A stretch of 64,000 bases of DNA, from the NCBI GenBank assembly GCA_963847715.1, contig CAWKAZ010000014.1, forward strand, positions 241,546-305,545, written 5' to 3'. This DNA is from Acidiflorens sp963847715 (lineage in GTDB: Bacteria > Acidobacteriota > Terriglobia > Terriglobales > Acidobacteriaceae). Made by a program: the position numbers and the translations under genes. Of this stretch, positions 63,916-64,000 are shown piece after piece. The notes beneath the pieces are model-generated. The model had not been told where the DNA came from, ran no database searches, and was given only the letters and a program-made list of their open reading frames with translations. The stretch's first letter is position 1; each line of letters begins with the position of its first letter.

Positions 63916-64000
63916 ATGGACCATCCACAAGAGCATTCGGAACCCGGCGCGCAGGAGCTGCTGGCAAAGTACTTGCAGCGTCCGGGCATCCTGCTGCCCT
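63916..64000 (+). CDS. Start of an unidentified gene, cut by the window edge
   Basis: An open frame starts at the ATG at 63916 and continues through the edge without a stop (MDHPQEHSEPGAQELLAKYL and on to QRPGILLP, 28 residues). It is divergent from the HAD-UbiA gene. The sequence is too short to recognise a family, and the coding nature is itself uncertain; the position and the open frame are the only support. Confidence 0.4.
   Translation, partial: MDHPQEHSEPGAQELLAKYLQRPGILLP

Overview
The window looks like a GC-rich chromosomal piece from an acidobacterium (Acidobacteriota, Terriglobia/Koribacter-like). This is an inference from gene style, not from a marker gene. It rests on a type IV pilus cluster with several short pilins, a TIGR02999-type ECF sigma factor joined to a Ser/Thr kinase-NB-ARC-TPR protein, HAF-repeat and TMTC/TPR proteins, paired M16 peptidases, and small intergenic inverted repeats. 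No rRNA, CRISPR array, intact insertion sequence or prophage was seen.

Layout. 1-5 kb: a type IV pilus/type II secretion operon on the minus strand (pilC, pilB, a hicAB toxin-antitoxin pair, then a pilM-like gene cut by the window edge), with lolA upstream. 5-10.6 kb: a secreted HAF-repeat protein, a small zincin, a methyltransferase, and an ABC exporter with a TPR membrane protein. 10.7-12.9 kb: three pilin paralogues, two with near-identical terminators. 13-19.8 kb: a Rieske oxygenase, a TMTC-like membrane/TPR protein, a PP2C phosphatase, a radical-SAM protein and a lipoprotein. 19.8-25.8 kb: two M16 peptidases and a compact ars operon (arsR-arsM-arsC-acr3) with a perfect operator palindrome. 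25.8-36.6 kb: an amidohydrolase, a LigD-type polymerase domain, DUF72, a secreted seven-repeat protein, adjacent xerC/xerD-like recombinases, a degenerate HD-GYP protein and a ligase-ACP-acyltransferase fusion. 36.8-43.6 kb: secA, a membrane protein, a frameshifted CYTH gene, xdhC, a selenocysteine-tRNA-like gene and an MDR oxidoreductase. 43.8-49.9 kb: kinase/sigma pair, two secreted proteins (one a cupredoxin) and a lone nuoB. 50-57 kb: zinc-ribbon/Sel1 protein, YdeI-like protein, a glycosidase-like secreted protein, vapBC and a DEAD-box helicase. 57-64 kb: rpsO-pnp, then a convergent operon for decaprenylphosphoryl-arabinose-type synthesis (HAD-UbiA, DprE1, DprE2).

Sequence quality. From about 58.4 to 63.4 kb nearly every gene carries one or more single-base frameshifts (pnp, dprE2, dprE1, HAD-UbiA), although the encoded protein is otherwise well conserved. 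This points to indel errors near a contig end rather than gene decay. I give these genes as full spans and state where the frame breaks.

Most notable items: an 88-nt tRNA-like gene with 8-bp acceptor, 4-bp T stem and long variable arm but no UCA anticodon; hicAB translationally linked to pilM; an arsR operator overlapping what looks like a leaderless start; a vapBC promoter whose spacer is exactly a palindrome; and the three-domain lipid-synthesis fusion.
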